From Candidatus Ribeiella danica (GTDB lineage: Bacteria; Chloroflexota; Chloroflexia; Chloroflexales; Roseiflexaceae), in NCBI GenBank assembly GCA_016717335.1, contig JADKFS010000019.1:186001-250000 (forward strand): a stretch of DNA of 64,000 nt. Reading direction: 5' to 3'. Shown in pieces: positions 8,829 to 17,767 of this stretch. Positions within the stretch are counted from its first letter, which is position 1. Each line of letters opens with the position of its first letter. The notes under the pieces were generated by a model. That model searched no databases, had not been told where the DNA came from, and saw only the letters and a list, made by a program, of their open reading frames with translations. The position numbers and the translations under genes are program-made.

Positions 8829-9623
8829 ATGAACAATATTATCGTGCTGCTCCAGAAGGAGTGGCTGGAGCTCAAGCAGCAGCGCAGCATGCTGCTCGGC
8901 ATCCTGGCCCTGCCGGTGATGCTCACGCTTATCCCGCTGGTGTCGTTCTACGCCGTCGGGGCCACGCCAGGCAAGACCAACGTCGACGAGTTCAGCACCC
9001 AGATTGCGCGGGCCAACCCGGCCCTGGCGAACATGAACTCGCAGGAGCTGGGCCAGTCGATCATGGGCCAGGCGTTCTCGACCATGTTCCTGCTGCTGCC
9101 GATGATTCTGCCCAGCATCATCGCCGCGTACAGCATCGTCGGCGAGAAGAGCGGCCGCACGCTGGAGCCGCTGCTCGCGACGCCGATCAAGACCTGGGAG
9201 CTGCTGACCGGCAAGATGCTGGCCTCGCTGCTCCCGTCGATCGTGCTGACCTGGATCTGCGGGGCGATCTTCATTGGGGCGGTGCGCGCGTTCGCGGTCA
9301 GCCCGCGCGTATCGGCTGCCGTCGTCAGCCCTGGCTGGCTGACCGTGCTGGTGGTCTGCGCGCCGCTGCTGGCGCTGATCGCGATCGCCGCGATGGTGGC
9401 AATCTCGGCGCGCGTGAACGACCCGCGCACTGCTCAGCAATGGTCGGCATGGATCGTCGTGCCGTTCCTGGCGCTGTTCTTCAGCCAGCTCACCGGCGTG
9501 CTGGTGCTCAGCCCGCTGATCGCGATCGTCGCGGCGATCCTGCTGGCGCTGATCGCCGGCCTGTCCGTGTGGGGCGCCACGCTGCTGTTCCAGCGCGAGG
9601 TTGTGCTGACGCGCTGGACATAA
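8829..9623 (+). CDS. ABC-2 type transporter permease
   Basis: Membrane partner of the ATPase at 7759, 264 residues and about six transmembrane segments. The N-terminal QKEWLELKQQRSMLLGILALP and the central SIVGEKSGRTLEPLLATPIK are typical of ABC-2 permeases. The ATG at 8829 is preceded by GAGGATAGGA. Substrate unknown. Confidence 0.88.
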   Translation: MNNIIVLLQKEWLELKQQRSMLLGILALPVMLTLIPLVSFYAVGATPGKTNVDEFSTQIARANPALANMNSQELGQSIMGQAFSTMFLLLPMILPSIIAAYSIVGEKSGRTLEPLLATPIKTWELLTGKMLASLLPSIVLTWICGAIFIGAVRAFAVSPRVSAAVVSPGWLTVLVVCAPLLALIAIAAMVAISARVNDPRTAQQWSAWIVVPFLALFFSQLTGVLVLSPLIAIVAAILLALIAGLSVWGATLLFQREVVLTRWT

Positions 9624-9649
9624 TCTGTCGCGCGGGCGCTGCTGTGTAG

Positions 9650-9788
9650 ACCCTCACCCCCTGCCCCCCTCTCCCGCTGTGAGAGGGGGGTTATCCTTAG
9701 GCATCAGGGGGCGGTCGTACAACGACCGCCCCCTGATTTCAGAAATCAGCCCCCGCACCTGACAGGTGCGGGGGCTGGGGGAGGGGTG
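9650..9788. repeat. GC-rich multi-hairpin element between convergent genes
   Basis: Contains CCCTCACCCCCTGCCCC at the left edge, a perfect 16-bp stem with ACA loop (9703-9737), a second stem (9749-9775, loop GAC) and GGGGGAGGGGTGA at the right. It separates the permease (+) from a lipoprotein gene (-) and probably terminates both. Confidence 0.7.
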
Positions 9789-9823
9789 ACCTGGCGCATC
9801 AGTGTGCCAAGAACCCTGATCGA

Positions 9824-10438
9824 CTACGGGACGTCGATCGTGAAGTCGTCGCTTGAGCTGCCGCCGCTGGCGTCGGTGACGGTCAGGCGGACGGTGTAGC
9901 TGCCGGCGGTGGGGAAGTACTTGGCGTAGTCGGCCGGCTCAAGCGAGATGTTGCCGCTGGAGCCCTCTCGGATGACCTGGCCCTCGACCGACTCGGCGCC
10001 GGCGGGGGCCTTCACGATCGTCCACTTGTAGTCGGTGATGTTGCCAGCCGACTGGGTGGCGTCGAGCACGAGCGCCTGGCCCTGCTGCAGCGTCTGGTCG
10101 TCGACCACGGCGCTCAGCGCGTCGGCGACCGCGGTCGCCGCATCGTTGAGCGTGCTGCCGGCGCCGGAGATCGCCGTCGCCGCCATAGCGTCGCCCGTGT
10201 CGCTGGTGGCGGTGGTGGACATGTCGGCCCCTGTGTCAGCCGTGGCGGTGGTGGACATATCGGCGCCGCTGGTGGCGGTGGTCGTCGTGCCTGCGCCGGT
10301 GTCAGCCGTGGTGGTGGTGGTCGTGCCGATGCCCGTGTCGGCCGTAGTAGTGCTCGCCGTGCCCGTTGTCGCCGGGCCGCCACAGGCGCCCAGCAGCAGC
10401 GCGCCGCCGAGCAGGATGGGTGGGAGTATCTTGCGCAT
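9824..10438 (-). CDS. Thr-rich lipoprotein with C-terminal PKD-like domain
   Basis: Secreted lipoprotein of 204 residues with lipobox LLGAC (Cys19). Residues about 25-90 are a low-complexity linker of repeated TADTGADMSTTA-like units, suggesting a flexible stalk. The C-terminal ~90 residues (QALVLDATQSAGNITDYKW ... GSYTVRLTVTDASGG) resemble a PKD/Ig-like beta sandwich. The ATG has GAAGGAG at good spacing. It follows the Ser/Thr kinase gene on the same strand with a 90-base gap and may be co-expressed. Confidence 0.8.
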   Translation of the reverse strand: MRKILPPILLGGALLLGACGGPATTGTASTTTADTGIGTTTTTTADTGAGTTTTATSGADMSTTATADTGADMSTTATSDTGDAMAATAISGAGSTLNDAATAVADALSAVVDDQTLQQGQALVLDATQSAGNITDYKWTIVKAPAGAESVEGQVIREGSSGNISLEPADYAKYFPTAGSYTVRLTVTDASGGSSSDDFTIDVP

Positions 10439-10528
10439 GGTTCGCTCCTTCTTGTTCCTCTCTCTTCGCCGGCATACCAGCCGGCGCGGCGGAGTAGAGC
10501 AAGAATGGGGCCATGCGGATAGAAGGGC

Positions 10529-12595
10529 TCAGCGCAATACGCCGAGCAGCGGCAGCGCGATCATAAGCGCGAGCAGCACCACCAGCGCGGCGGCGCACAG
10601 CAGCATCAGCACGCGGTCCCAGTTGAGGAAGCGCCAGTCTTTCGGCAGCTGCCGCTCGAACCCGAAGATGTGCCAGCTGTAGAGGCCGGCGTCGGACGCG
10701 TGGCCGGGCTTGCCCTTGCCGCCCTTGGCCGCCTGCTTCGCGCTGCGCGCCCGCGTGTCGCCAAGGTCGAAGACGATCTCCGTCACGGGGATAAACGAGA
10801 TCGTCACCTCGCTCAGCGCGATGCGCGTGTTGGCGTCGGCGTCCCGCTGCGCCCGGGCGACCAGGTCGGACAGCCCCGGCACCAGCTTCCACTCCGCGCG
10901 CATGTCGCCGGCCTGCTGCTCCTGGTAGATCCGGGTGAGCTGGCAGGTGCGCTGCAGCCAGCGCTCGTCGATCCGCGGCAGGTCGTCGTTGCTGCTGAAG
11001 GAGGCCGGCCGCCGGCGCCAGCTGGTCGTTTTGCGCTGCACCAGCCGCCCGACCCCCTCGCAGCGCTCGCACTGCAGGCCGCCGGTGCCCGAGCAGTCCG
11101 GGCAGGGCACTAGGGTCGGCGTGGCCGGCGTGACCGTCGCGGGCGCGGGCGCGGCGCCGCCGCCCTTTGCCGGCACGGCGGCCGGCGCGGGCTTGGGCGT
11201 CTCGCGATTGACGATGATCCGCGCGCGGCCCTGGCAGCGCGGGCAGGGCACCCGGCCCGGCCCATGGCAGACCTCGCAGCTCAGCACGCGCATCGACCCC
11301 GGCAGCGTGATCGAGCCACCGGACTCCTCCTGGAAGCCCTTGGGCGCCGGAAGTGCGACGCCCCAGCGGTCCTGCTCCTTCTCGAGCTTCGCCGCCTGGG
11401 CCTTGTGGTCGGGCTCCTCGATCGTCCGCACCGGGTCGCGCGTCTCGTACAGCACCCGCAGCGTGTAGAAGTAGACGTTCGTGCTGGTGGCGCGGTGGAA
11501 CACGGCCTGGCGGCCGAGCAGCCGGCGGCGAAACGGCCCCTCCCTGCTCCACTGGTTCAGCAGCCCGGTCACCTCGCGCTGCTCGGCGAGCGCGTCGGCG
11601 CGCTCGCGCGCCTTCTGCATCGGCCCTTTGATCAGGTCGGGCCCGAGCAGCTTCTCGACCGGGTGCTGCTCGACCACCTGCGATGGGATGATCGTCGTCG
11701 CGGGCGCCGGCGGCCCCGGCATAGCTGCGGCCGCGCCGTTGCCCACGCCGATGATCTGGGTCGGGCTGGTGTGGCGCGCCAGCACCTGGTCCAGCTCCTC
11801 GATCGCGCTGTGGGCGCTGGGGTAGCGCTTGGCCGGGTCGATCGCCAGCATCGTCTGCAGCACGCGATCGACGTCGGGCGGCAACCCGCTGACGCCGCGG
11901 GTGCGCAGCGGCGCCGGCGGCGTGAACGGGCCGCCGCTGCTGTCGGGCATGCCGGGCGTGTGATCCCACGGGATCACGCCGGTCAGCATCTCGTACAGCA
12001 CCACCCCCAGGCTGTAGATATCGGACAGGTGCGTCACCGCGGTCGCGGACGAGGCGTGCTCCGGCGACAGGTAGCCGGGCGTGCCCATCACCTTGCTGAT
12101 CGTCGTGAAGCCGGTCTTGCCGGACTCGCGCGCGATCCCGAAGTCGGTCAGCAGCACCCGCCCGGCCTCCTGATCGACCAGGATATTGCCGGGCGAGACA
12201 TCGCGGTGGATGACCCCGTGGGAGTGGGCGTAGTCCAGCGCGGTGCCGGCCGCGCGAAAGATCCGCAGCGAGAGGTCGAGCGGCAGGGCCTGGTTTGGCT
12301 TCAGCACCGACCGCAGCGCGCCGCCGGCCACGTACTCCATGATCGTGTAGTGGAACGGCGGCTGGTAGCCGTGGTCGAAGATCTGGATGATATGCTCGTG
12401 CCGCAGGCGGCTGGTGATGTTGGCCTCGCGCTGGAAGCGCTCGATCCACTCCGAGTCCTGCGACAGCAGCAGCTTGATCGCGACCAGGCGATTCTCCAGC
12501 GAGCGGTGGCGGCCCAGCCAGACCTCGCTCATCCCGCCCCTGCCGATCTGCCGCTCGAGCTGGTAGTTGCCGATCCGTTGCGGAACACTTGTCAT
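10529..12595 (-). CDS. Membrane Ser/Thr protein kinase with DnaJ-type cysteine-rich region
   Basis: Hanks-type kinase, 688 residues. The N-terminal kinase domain has the glycine loop (IGRGGMSEVW, 17-26), catalytic Lys41, HRD at 130-132, DFG at 151-153 and SPEH at 177-180. Residues 440-517 contain four CxxC motifs (C440/443, C451/454, C498/501, C509/512), mostly as CxxCxGxG, the DnaJ zinc-finger pattern. A single transmembrane helix lies at about 664-685, so the kinase and zinc region would face the cytoplasm. I chose the ATG at 12595; a GTG at 12646 overlaps a TATAAT (12643-12638) that fits the promoter. No clear Shine-Dalgarno. Confidence 0.88.
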   Translation of the reverse strand: MTSVPQRIGNYQLERQIGRGGMSEVWLGRHRSLENRLVAIKLLLSQDSEWIERFQREANITSRLRHEHIIQIFDHGYQPPFHYTIMEYVAGGALRSVLKPNQALPLDLSLRIFRAAGTALDYAHSHGVIHRDVSPGNILVDQEAGRVLLTDFGIARESGKTGFTTISKVMGTPGYLSPEHASSATAVTHLSDIYSLGVVLYEMLTGVIPWDHTPGMPDSSGGPFTPPAPLRTRGVSGLPPDVDRVLQTMLAIDPAKRYPSAHSAIEELDQVLARHTSPTQIIGVGNGAAAAMPGPPAPATTIIPSQVVEQHPVEKLLGPDLIKGPMQKARERADALAEQREVTGLLNQWSREGPFRRRLLGRQAVFHRATSTNVYFYTLRVLYETRDPVRTIEEPDHKAQAAKLEKEQDRWGVALPAPKGFQEESGGSITLPGSMRVLSCEVCHGPGRVPCPRCQGRARIIVNRETPKPAPAAVPAKGGGAAPAPATVTPATPTLVPCPDCSGTGGLQCERCEGVGRLVQRKTTSWRRRPASFSSNDDLPRIDERWLQRTCQLTRIYQEQQAGDMRAEWKLVPGLSDLVARAQRDADANTRIALSEVTISFIPVTEIVFDLGDTRARSAKQAAKGGKGKPGHASDAGLYSWHIFGFERQLPKDWRFLNWDRVLMLLCAAALVVLLALMIALPLLGVLR

Positions 12596-12637
12596 AAGCG
12601 TGCTACGAGCATCGAAAGAATAACTGCGCGGGTTGGC

Positions 12638-12643
12638 ATTATA
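12638..12643 (-). promoter_or_regulatory. Probable -10 box of the kinase gene
   Basis: TATAAT on the minus strand, about 43 bases upstream of the kinase ATG. No convincing -35 is visible. Confidence 0.4.
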
Positions 12644-12690
12644 CACCGATTCAGGGCAAAACGGCTTCCCTCTATTGTTGCACTTTCTTC

Positions 12691-12893
12691 ATTTCGGGGG
12701 CTGCGCGCCCCTGGACCCCAAAAAGAATGCTGTCTCGTTTGCGCTGCTTGGCGTGCATGCCCGGCTGAATCCAGGCGCGGCGGGTTGCAACTCGCGCACA
12801 ACGAAGGGTACTGGGCATGCGCCACAATGCTTGCAGCTGGTACGGCATCACTTGCCGGAGGGGGGCCGGGGGCGCAGCGCCCCGGAAGAATGA
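12691..12893. repeat. GCATGCC-core repeat element, copy 1
   Basis: An element of about 200 bases. Left flank: GGGGGCTGCGCGCCCCTGG then ACCCCAAAA. Core: GCATGCCCGGCTGAATCCAGG, in 20-base pieces, through GGGTTGCAACTCG to GGGTACTGGGCATGCGCCAC. Right flank: GCCGGAGGGGGGCCGGG then GGCGCAGCGCCCCGGAA. The core starts with GCATGCC and ends with GGGCATGC, so it is itself inverted. The same blocks recur at 30955-31226, with partial copies at 31280-31440, 38165-38215 and the right window edge. It fills the kinase-asnS spacer; no gene seen. Confidence 0.75.
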
Positions 12894-12917
12894 ACCGGCC
12901 AGCGGCCAATTATTTTG

Positions 12918-12926
12918 TGCTATACT
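12918..12926 (+). promoter_or_regulatory. Extended -10 promoter of asnS
   Basis: TGCTATACT lies about 50 bases upstream of asnS. The same TGCTATAMT form precedes clpP, mreB and the ABC operon at 30753. No good -35 at 17 bases. Confidence 0.5.
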
Positions 12927-12975
12927 GCGCTGCGTCACCAGAGTTACGGAAAACAGTGTTGTTTGAGGTATTGAT

Positions 12976-14298
12976 ATGTCCCTGCTTCCAACTGCGGCGA
13001 TCGCCGAGATCGCCCGCCACGACGGAGAGACCGTCACATTGGCCGGCTGGGTTGCCAATAAGACCGAGAAGGGCCGGCTGATCTTCCTGCGCCTGCGCGA
13101 CGGCAGCGGCACGATCCAGTGCGTCGTTTTCAAGAAGAACGTGCCCGAGCAGGCCTTTGCCGCCGCCCAGCAGCTGACGCTGGAGAGCTCCTGCCGGGTC
13201 ACGGGCGCGGTGCGCGCCGACGAGCGCGCCCCCGGCGGCTACGAGCTGGACGTGAGCGCGCTCGAGGTCGTTCACATCGGCCCGGAGTACCCGATCCAGC
13301 CGAAGGAGCACGGCACCGAGTTCCTGATGGAGCACCGCCACCTGTGGGTCCGCTCGTCCAAGCAGCACGCGCTGCTGCGCCTGCGCGCCGAGGTGATCGC
13401 CGCGGCGCAGGAGTGGCTGAACGACCAGGGCTTCGTGCGCTTCGACACGCCCATCCTCACGCCGGTGGCGGCCGAGGGCACCTCGAACCTGTTCGCGACC
13501 GAGTACTTCGACCTAGGCCCCGCCTACCTCGCGCAGACCGGCCAGCTCTACGTCGAGTCCGGTATGATGAGCTTCGGCAAGGTCTACTGCTTTGGGCCGA
13601 CCTTTCGGGCCGAGAAGTCGAAGACGCGCCGGCACCTGACCGAGTTCTGGATGATCGAGCCCGAGGTCGCCTTTGCCACGCACGAAGACAACCTGGTGCT
13701 GCAGGAGAACTTCATCAGCGCGATCGTCCAGCGCTGCCTGGAGCGGCGCGGCGAGGATCTGAAGGTGCTGGAGCGCGACACCGCTACGCTGGAGCGCTGC
13801 CTGCCGCCCTTCCCGCGCATCAGCTACGACGACGCGCTCAAGCTGATCGAGCAGAGCCAGGGCGAGGTCGAGGGCGCCACGCCGATCCCGTGGGGCGAGG
13901 ACTTCGGCGCGCCGCACGAGACGCTGATCGCGTCGAGGTTCGACAAGCCGGTGTTCGTGGAGAAATACCCCTCGGCCGTCAAGGCCTTCTACATGGAGCC
14001 CGACCCGCAGCGGCCGGAGGTGGCGCTGTGCGCCGACCTGCTCGCGCCCGAGGGCTACGGCGAGATCATCGGCGGCTCGCAGCGCATCCACGACGTCGAC
14101 CTGCTGGAGCGCCGGATCAGGGAGCACGGCCTGAACGTCGAGGACTATCGCTGGTATCTCGACCTGCGGCGCTACGGCAGCGTCCCGCACAGCGGCTTCG
14201 GCATGGGCATCGAGCGCTGCACCGCCTGGATCTCCGGGACCCACCACATCCGCGAGACGATCCCCTTCCCGCGGATGCTGTACCGGATCTATCCCTAA
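12976..14298 (+). CDS. asnS: Asparaginyl-tRNA synthetase
   Basis: Class II aminoacyl-tRNA synthetase charging tRNA-Asn, 440 residues. An N-terminal OB-fold anticodon domain ([20 protein letters not shown]) is followed by the class II core: motif 1 near [10 protein letters not shown], motif 2 in [20 protein letters not shown] and motif 3 in [15 protein letters not shown]. The short insert and WMIEPEVAF favour AsnRS over AspRS. A GatC lies 700 bases downstream on the other strand, so the cell also has an amidotransferase, possibly for Gln-tRNA only. Confidence 0.92.
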   Translation: MSLLPTAAIAEIARHDGETVTLAGWVANKTEKGRLIFLRLRDGSGTIQCVVFKKNVPEQAFAAAQQLTLESSCRVTGAVRADERAPGGYELDVSALEVVHIGPEYPIQPKEHGTEFLMEHRHLWVRSSKQHALLRLRAEVIAAAQEWLNDQGFVRFDTPILTPVAAEGTSNLFATEYFDLGPAYLAQTGQLYVESGMMSFGKVYCFGPTFRAEKSKTRRHLTEFWMIEPEVAFATHEDNLVLQENFISAIVQRCLERRGEDLKVLERDTATLERCLPPFPRISYDDALKLIEQSQGEVEGATPIPWGEDFGAPHETLIASRFDKPVFVEKYPSAVKAFYMEPDPQRPEVALCADLLAPEGYGEIIGGSQRIHDVDLLERRIREHGLNVEDYRWYLDLRRYGSVPHSGFGMGIERCTAWISGTHHIRETIPFPRMLYRIYP

Positions 14299-14300
14299 AA

Positions 14301-14393
14301 GCAGCCAGGAGTCAGAAATCAGTAGCCAGTACCAATGTAGCGCAAAGCTATGCATCGGTACCGACTACTGACTTCTGACTGCCGACTTCTGGC
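14301..14393. repeat. Inverted heptamer arms between asnS and a convergent gene
   Basis: Left arm 14301-14333 (CAGGAGTCAGAAATCAGTAGCC) and right arm 14355-14393 (GACTACTGACTTCTGACTGCC) are approximately complementary, with GGTACC-type bases at the loop. It directly abuts both stop codons. Confidence 0.8.
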
Positions 14394-14858
14394 TTAGTAT
14401 GTTTTGATCCGGCTGCCGACCGCGTTCTTGACCGTCCCGATCGCCTTGCGGGCCGTGTTGACGTAGGCGGTGTAGACGACCGCGCGCCCGAGCATCAGCG
14501 GGGCGGCGATCAGCATCAGCACCAGCGCCGGCACGTACCAGATCCAGCCGATCGGCGGGAAGCCGCCCTTGCCCAGGAAGAAGAAGATCAGGCTGCCGCC
14601 GAGCAGCGTGTTCATCAGCGAGACGTTGTTGCGCTGCGCGTAGGGCGTGGCGATCAGGTCGCGCAGGTTGCCCAGCACCAGCAGGATGCCGGCCGCCAGC
14701 GCGAAGTACCCGTCGATCCCGGCCCGGAAGAAGCTCAGCAGCAGCCAGATGCCCAGCACCACCAGGATGCCGACGCCGATATACAGGTAGATCGGCGGGA
14801 TCTTCGAGCCGCGCCGGTACGAGCCGTTGCCGTATGAGTTGCCATTGCCGTTGTACAT
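14394..14858 (-). CDS. Small multi-pass membrane protein, unknown function
   Basis: About 154 residues. The N-terminus is Gly/Asn/Ser-rich (MYNGNGNSYGNGSYRRGSK) and cytoplasmic-looking, followed by four hydrophobic segments (YLYIGVGILVVLGIWLLLSF, a second near ALAAGILLVLGNL, a third near GGSLIFFFLG, a fourth near VPALVLMLIAAPLML) and a basic C-terminus. The ATG at 14858 has a GGGGG-rich upstream region. It precedes no obvious partner; gatC lies upstream on the same strand, separated by a repeat hairpin. I do not recognise the family. Confidence 0.65.
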   Translation of the reverse strand: MYNGNGNSYGNGSYRRGSKIPPIYLYIGVGILVVLGIWLLLSFFRAGIDGYFALAAGILLVLGNLRDLIATPYAQRNNVSLMNTLLGGSLIFFFLGKGGFPPIGWIWYVPALVLMLIAAPLMLGRAVVYTAYVNTARKAIGTVKNAVGSRIKTY

Positions 14859-14942
14859 ATCAGCCCCCTTTTCGTGCACCATCCCATGTGTGCTGGTAGT
14901 GTGACGATTGCGGAGCGGCGATTGTTGCGGCCCGAAAAGTCT

Positions 14943-15014
14943 TAAGTTTTGGGTGTTAAGTTTTGAGTTGCTGCAGTGGACCAACTCAAAACTCAGCACT
15001 CAGAACTCAAAACT
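14943..15014. repeat. Inverted GTTTTGA heptamer arms
   Basis: Left arm 14943-14970 iterates AAGTTTTG/GAGTTTTG; right arm 14981-15014 iterates ACTCAAA. Loop CTGCAGTGGACC. The right arm overlaps the gatC stop codon. Confidence 0.85.
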
Positions 15015-15303
15015 ACTCCTCGAAGATCGCCTTCACGTGGAACATCCCATCCTGCGCGTCCGGCGCGTTCGCCAGCACATCCTCACGCGGCAGCGACGGG
15101 CGCACCGCGTCGTCGCGCATAACGTTGAACAGCTCGGTGACCTGGGCCGTCGGCACGACGTCGCTGACGTCCACCTCTTTGAGCATGTCGATGTACTCCA
15201 GAATGTGCGAGAGATCGGTGCGCATCTGCTCAAGCTCTTCGGCCGAGAGGCGCAGCCGCGCCAGGTGCGCAACATGCTCGACTTCCGCGATCGTCAGGGC
15301 CAT
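15013..15303 (-). CDS. gatC: Asp-tRNA(Asn)/Glu-tRNA(Gln) amidotransferase subunit C
   Basis: Small structural subunit of the GatCAB amidotransferase, 96 residues, which wraps GatA and GatB and helps make Gln-tRNA(Gln) and/or Asn-tRNA(Asn). Typical features are the N-terminal VEHVAHLARLRLSAEELEQM, ILEYIDMLKEVDVSDV and the C-terminal FHVKAIFEE. The ATG at 15303 has AAGGAG eight bases upstream. gatA and gatB are not in the window. Near asnS, which suggests grouping of Asn/Gln-tRNA functions. Confidence 0.92.
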   Translation of the reverse strand: MALTIAEVEHVAHLARLRLSAEELEQMRTDLSHILEYIDMLKEVDVSDVVPTAQVTELFNVMRDDAVRPSLPREDVLANAPDAQDGMFHVKAIFEE

Positions 15304-15418
15304 ATGTCCGACTCCTTGCATGCAGATGACACGTGGGCTGCCGCTACAGTACACCGGGTTGGGCGCTGTGTCAACCTGGGGAAGAGCATCACTGCCATCA
15401 CATCAGAACGCGCTCGCC

Positions 15419-15439
15419 ACAATCTGCAATCTGCAATCG
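15419..15439. repeat. Short ATCTGCA heptamer tract
   Basis: About three copies of AATCTGC, period 7, next to the cdaR stop codon. No second arm is evident; the related TGTAGAT family at 24805 has both arms. Confidence 0.6.
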
Positions 15440-15441
15440 CA

Positions 15442-16806
15442 CTAGGGTGTCGGCGTGGGGGGCGTGGGCGAGGTCTCCGTCGTCACGGTCGGCGTGAGCG
15501 CGGGCGGGCCTGTCGTCGGCGCCAGCTCGGTCGGCGTGAGCTCCGGCGACGGTGTCGGCGGCGGGCGCAGCGTGAGCGTCACGCGCGGCGGCTGGCCGAC
15601 GATCGCGATGCCCTCGGGCAGGCGGAAGGCCGGCTCGATCGCGTAGCTGCCCGCCCCGCGCCCGCTCGCGCTGACGCTGCCCAGGATCGTGGCCGGGTTG
15701 AGCGCGCTGATCTGCTGGGCCGAGCCCGTCACGGTCAGCTGGACGACCTGCGGGCTGGCAGAAGCCTGCAGCCCATCCGGCACGTCGGCGATCTGGATGC
15801 TGACCGGGAGCGTGATCTGGAAGGGGCGCGCGATCGGCGCGATCTGGATGACCACCGTCGCCGTGCTCGGCTCGCCGGAGTCCAGCCCAATATTTTGCGG
15901 CGGGCGCAGCGCCACGGTGCGCGAGATCGCCTGGCTCGCCCCGCCAAGGTCGACGTCGTCCGTCCCAATGCTCTGGATGTTGTCGAGCGGCCCCGCGCTG
16001 CCGGTCAGGCGAACGAACTGCGGGTCGACCGAGACGCTGGTGACGAGGTACCCGCTGGCGGGCGACCCGACCACCCTGGGCACCACCGGCACGCGCTTGA
16101 CGCCGGCGCTCGACACGATCGGCACCAGCACGTTGAGCGTCAGCGGATCGGCCGTCACGCCGCTGACGACCTGCCCATCCTGCGCCAGCGGCTCGATTGG
16201 CCGCGGCGAGCTGTAGTTGGCGGTCAGCCGATCGATGTCGGCGGTCAGGCGCGCCAGCGTCACGCGCTCGACCCGGCTCTGCGGCCCGCGCACCAGCACG
16301 CTCCGCACCGGCTGATTCCTGGAGTCGACCGCGCTCGGCTGGCCCTTCTCGAAGCTGAACGGCAGATTTCCGGCGACCTCGATCGTCAGCGGCACCGTCC
16401 GCGTGATCTCCTGCTCGAGCCGGAACGAGAGGAACGCCGGCTCGGCCTGCAGGCTCATGCGCGCCAGCCCGGCCCGGCTCGGCACGACGTTGACCGGGAC
16501 ATTGTTGTGGTCGCCCGGCCCGCGGCCGCTCAGGTCCACGAACGCGCGCAGGTCGCTCTGTCGCATCGTCTGCAGCGTCGCGTCAGGCCCCTCGACCGCG
16601 ATATCGACGACCGGCCGGTTGGTGCGCGGCAGCCCCTGCTGGTCGACCACCACCAGGCTCGGCTCCAGCCCCTCGATATCGACCGGCACGCTGTCGAACG
16701 AGGTGCTCTGGTCGGGGTTCTGGGTGAACGAGACGAACACCCACAGCGCGAACCCCAGCCCGATCGACAGCAGCAGCCGCAGCCCGGTTGTGCGCAGCCA
16801 TGTCAC
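15442..16806 (-). CDS. cdaR: CdaR-like YbbR-domain protein
   Basis: Membrane-anchored regulator of the c-di-AMP cyclase, 454 residues. One N-terminal transmembrane segment (LRLLLSIGLGFALWVFVSF) is followed by a long extracytoplasmic region with several YbbR-type repeats, such as DSVPVDIEGLEPSLVVV, and then a Pro/Thr-rich tail of about 50 residues. The start is GTG at 16806 and overlaps the cdaA stop as GTGA, with GGAGAG upstream, so the pair is translationally coupled. Confidence 0.87.
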   Translation of the reverse strand: MTWLRTTGLRLLLSIGLGFALWVFVSFTQNPDQSTSFDSVPVDIEGLEPSLVVVDQQGLPRTNRPVVDIAVEGPDATLQTMRQSDLRAFVDLSGRGPGDHNNVPVNVVPSRAGLARMSLQAEPAFLSFRLEQEITRTVPLTIEVAGNLPFSFEKGQPSAVDSRNQPVRSVLVRGPQSRVERVTLARLTADIDRLTANYSSPRPIEPLAQDGQVVSGVTADPLTLNVLVPIVSSAGVKRVPVVPRVVGSPASGYLVTSVSVDPQFVRLTGSAGPLDNIQSIGTDDVDLGGASQAISRTVALRPPQNIGLDSGEPSTATVVIQIAPIARPFQITLPVSIQIADVPDGLQASASPQVVQLTVTGSAQQISALNPATILGSVSASGRGAGSYAIEPAFRLPEGIAIVGQPPRVTLTLRPPPTPSPELTPTELAPTTGPPALTPTVTTETSPTPPTPTP

Positions 16807-17639
16807 TTGCCGCTCTCCTCCAGCGAGACCTTGAGCAGCCCCGCGAGCATATTGCGCAGCCGCGCCTCGTTGAGGTAGCTGACCATCCGGCCGTCGTTCA
16901 TGAGCGAGATCGCGCCGGTCTCCTCGGAGACCACCACGGCGATCGCGTCCGACTGCTCGGAGATGCCTTTGCCGGCGCGGTGGCGCGTGCCGTAGCGCCG
17001 CTGGCCGCCGACATCCTCGCTCAGCGGCAGCACCACATTGGCCGCCAGGATGCGGTTGCCGCGCAGGATCACCGCCATATCGTGCAGGGGCGAGTTGGGG
17101 TAGAAGATATTCAGCAGCAGCGGGACGGCCAGCCGCGCGTCGATGATCACGCCGCGGTCGGCGTACTCCTGCAGGCCGACCTCGCGCTCCAGCACCATCA
17201 GCGCGCCGACGCCCTGCTGCGAGAGCTGCTGGGCCGCGCGCGACACGGCGTTGATCGTCTCGAGCAGCTCCGAGCGGTTGGCCCGGCCGAACGAGCGGCC
17301 AAACAGGTCATTCGTGCGCCCCAGGCTCTCCAGCGCGCGCCGGAGCTCGGGCTGGAACAGCACCGGGATGGCGACGAACAGAGCCGGCTGGATGGCGTTG
17401 CTGAGCAGCCACTTGAGCGTCTGCAGCGGCAGCACCGAGCCGAGCAAGATCGAGAGCGCCAGGACGACCCCGATGCCACGAAGCAGCTGGACTGCGCGGG
17501 TGCCGCGAATCACCCCCAGCAGCCAGTAGAAGATCAGCGACACGATCACGATATCGATCAGCGCTGTGGGGTCGACCAGCGGGTTTAGTCGCCCTAAGAC
17601 CCGGTCGAGTCCGTCGAGGAGCGATTGAACGTTCGGCAT
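16803..17639 (-). CDS. cdaA: Diadenylate cyclase CdaA
   Basis: Membrane diadenylate cyclase making c-di-AMP from ATP, 278 residues from the ATG at 17639. Three N-terminal transmembrane segments precede the DAC domain (from about residue 95, FQPELRRALESLG). The DAC core is clear (GALMVLER, NIFYPNSPLHD, GTRHRA, GISEQSDAIAVVVSEETG), but the canonical DGA motif reads D187-M188-A189 and RHRAA reads R219-H-R-A-G223. The product is probably active in this lineage, yet these changes touch the active site. It overlaps cdaR by four bases. No Shine-Dalgarno is obvious. Confidence 0.9.
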   Translation of the reverse strand: MPNVQSLLDGLDRVLGRLNPLVDPTALIDIVIVSLIFYWLLGVIRGTRAVQLLRGIGVVLALSILLGSVLPLQTLKWLLSNAIQPALFVAIPVLFQPELRRALESLGRTNDLFGRSFGRANRSELLETINAVSRAAQQLSQQGVGALMVLEREVGLQEYADRGVIIDARLAVPLLLNIFYPNSPLHDMAVILRGNRILAANVVLPLSEDVGGQRRYGTRHRAGKGISEQSDAIAVVVSEETGAISLMNDGRMVSYLNEARLRNMLAGLLKVSLEESGK

Positions 17640-17767
17640 CACACAACGTTACATGCTATGGCATGAGTCAGCTTCTATGGGATCTTCTTCTGTTATACGC
17701 CTCGCACCCCATTACCGGAGATGCCTCAAGGGGCCTTTGGCCCCTCCTGCCCGCCCCGCTGGAAGCG

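Noticed and set aside
12596..12646. An upstream GTG start (12646) for the kinase
   Set aside because: It overlaps a TATAAT -10 box, adds non-conserved residues and has no ribosome site.
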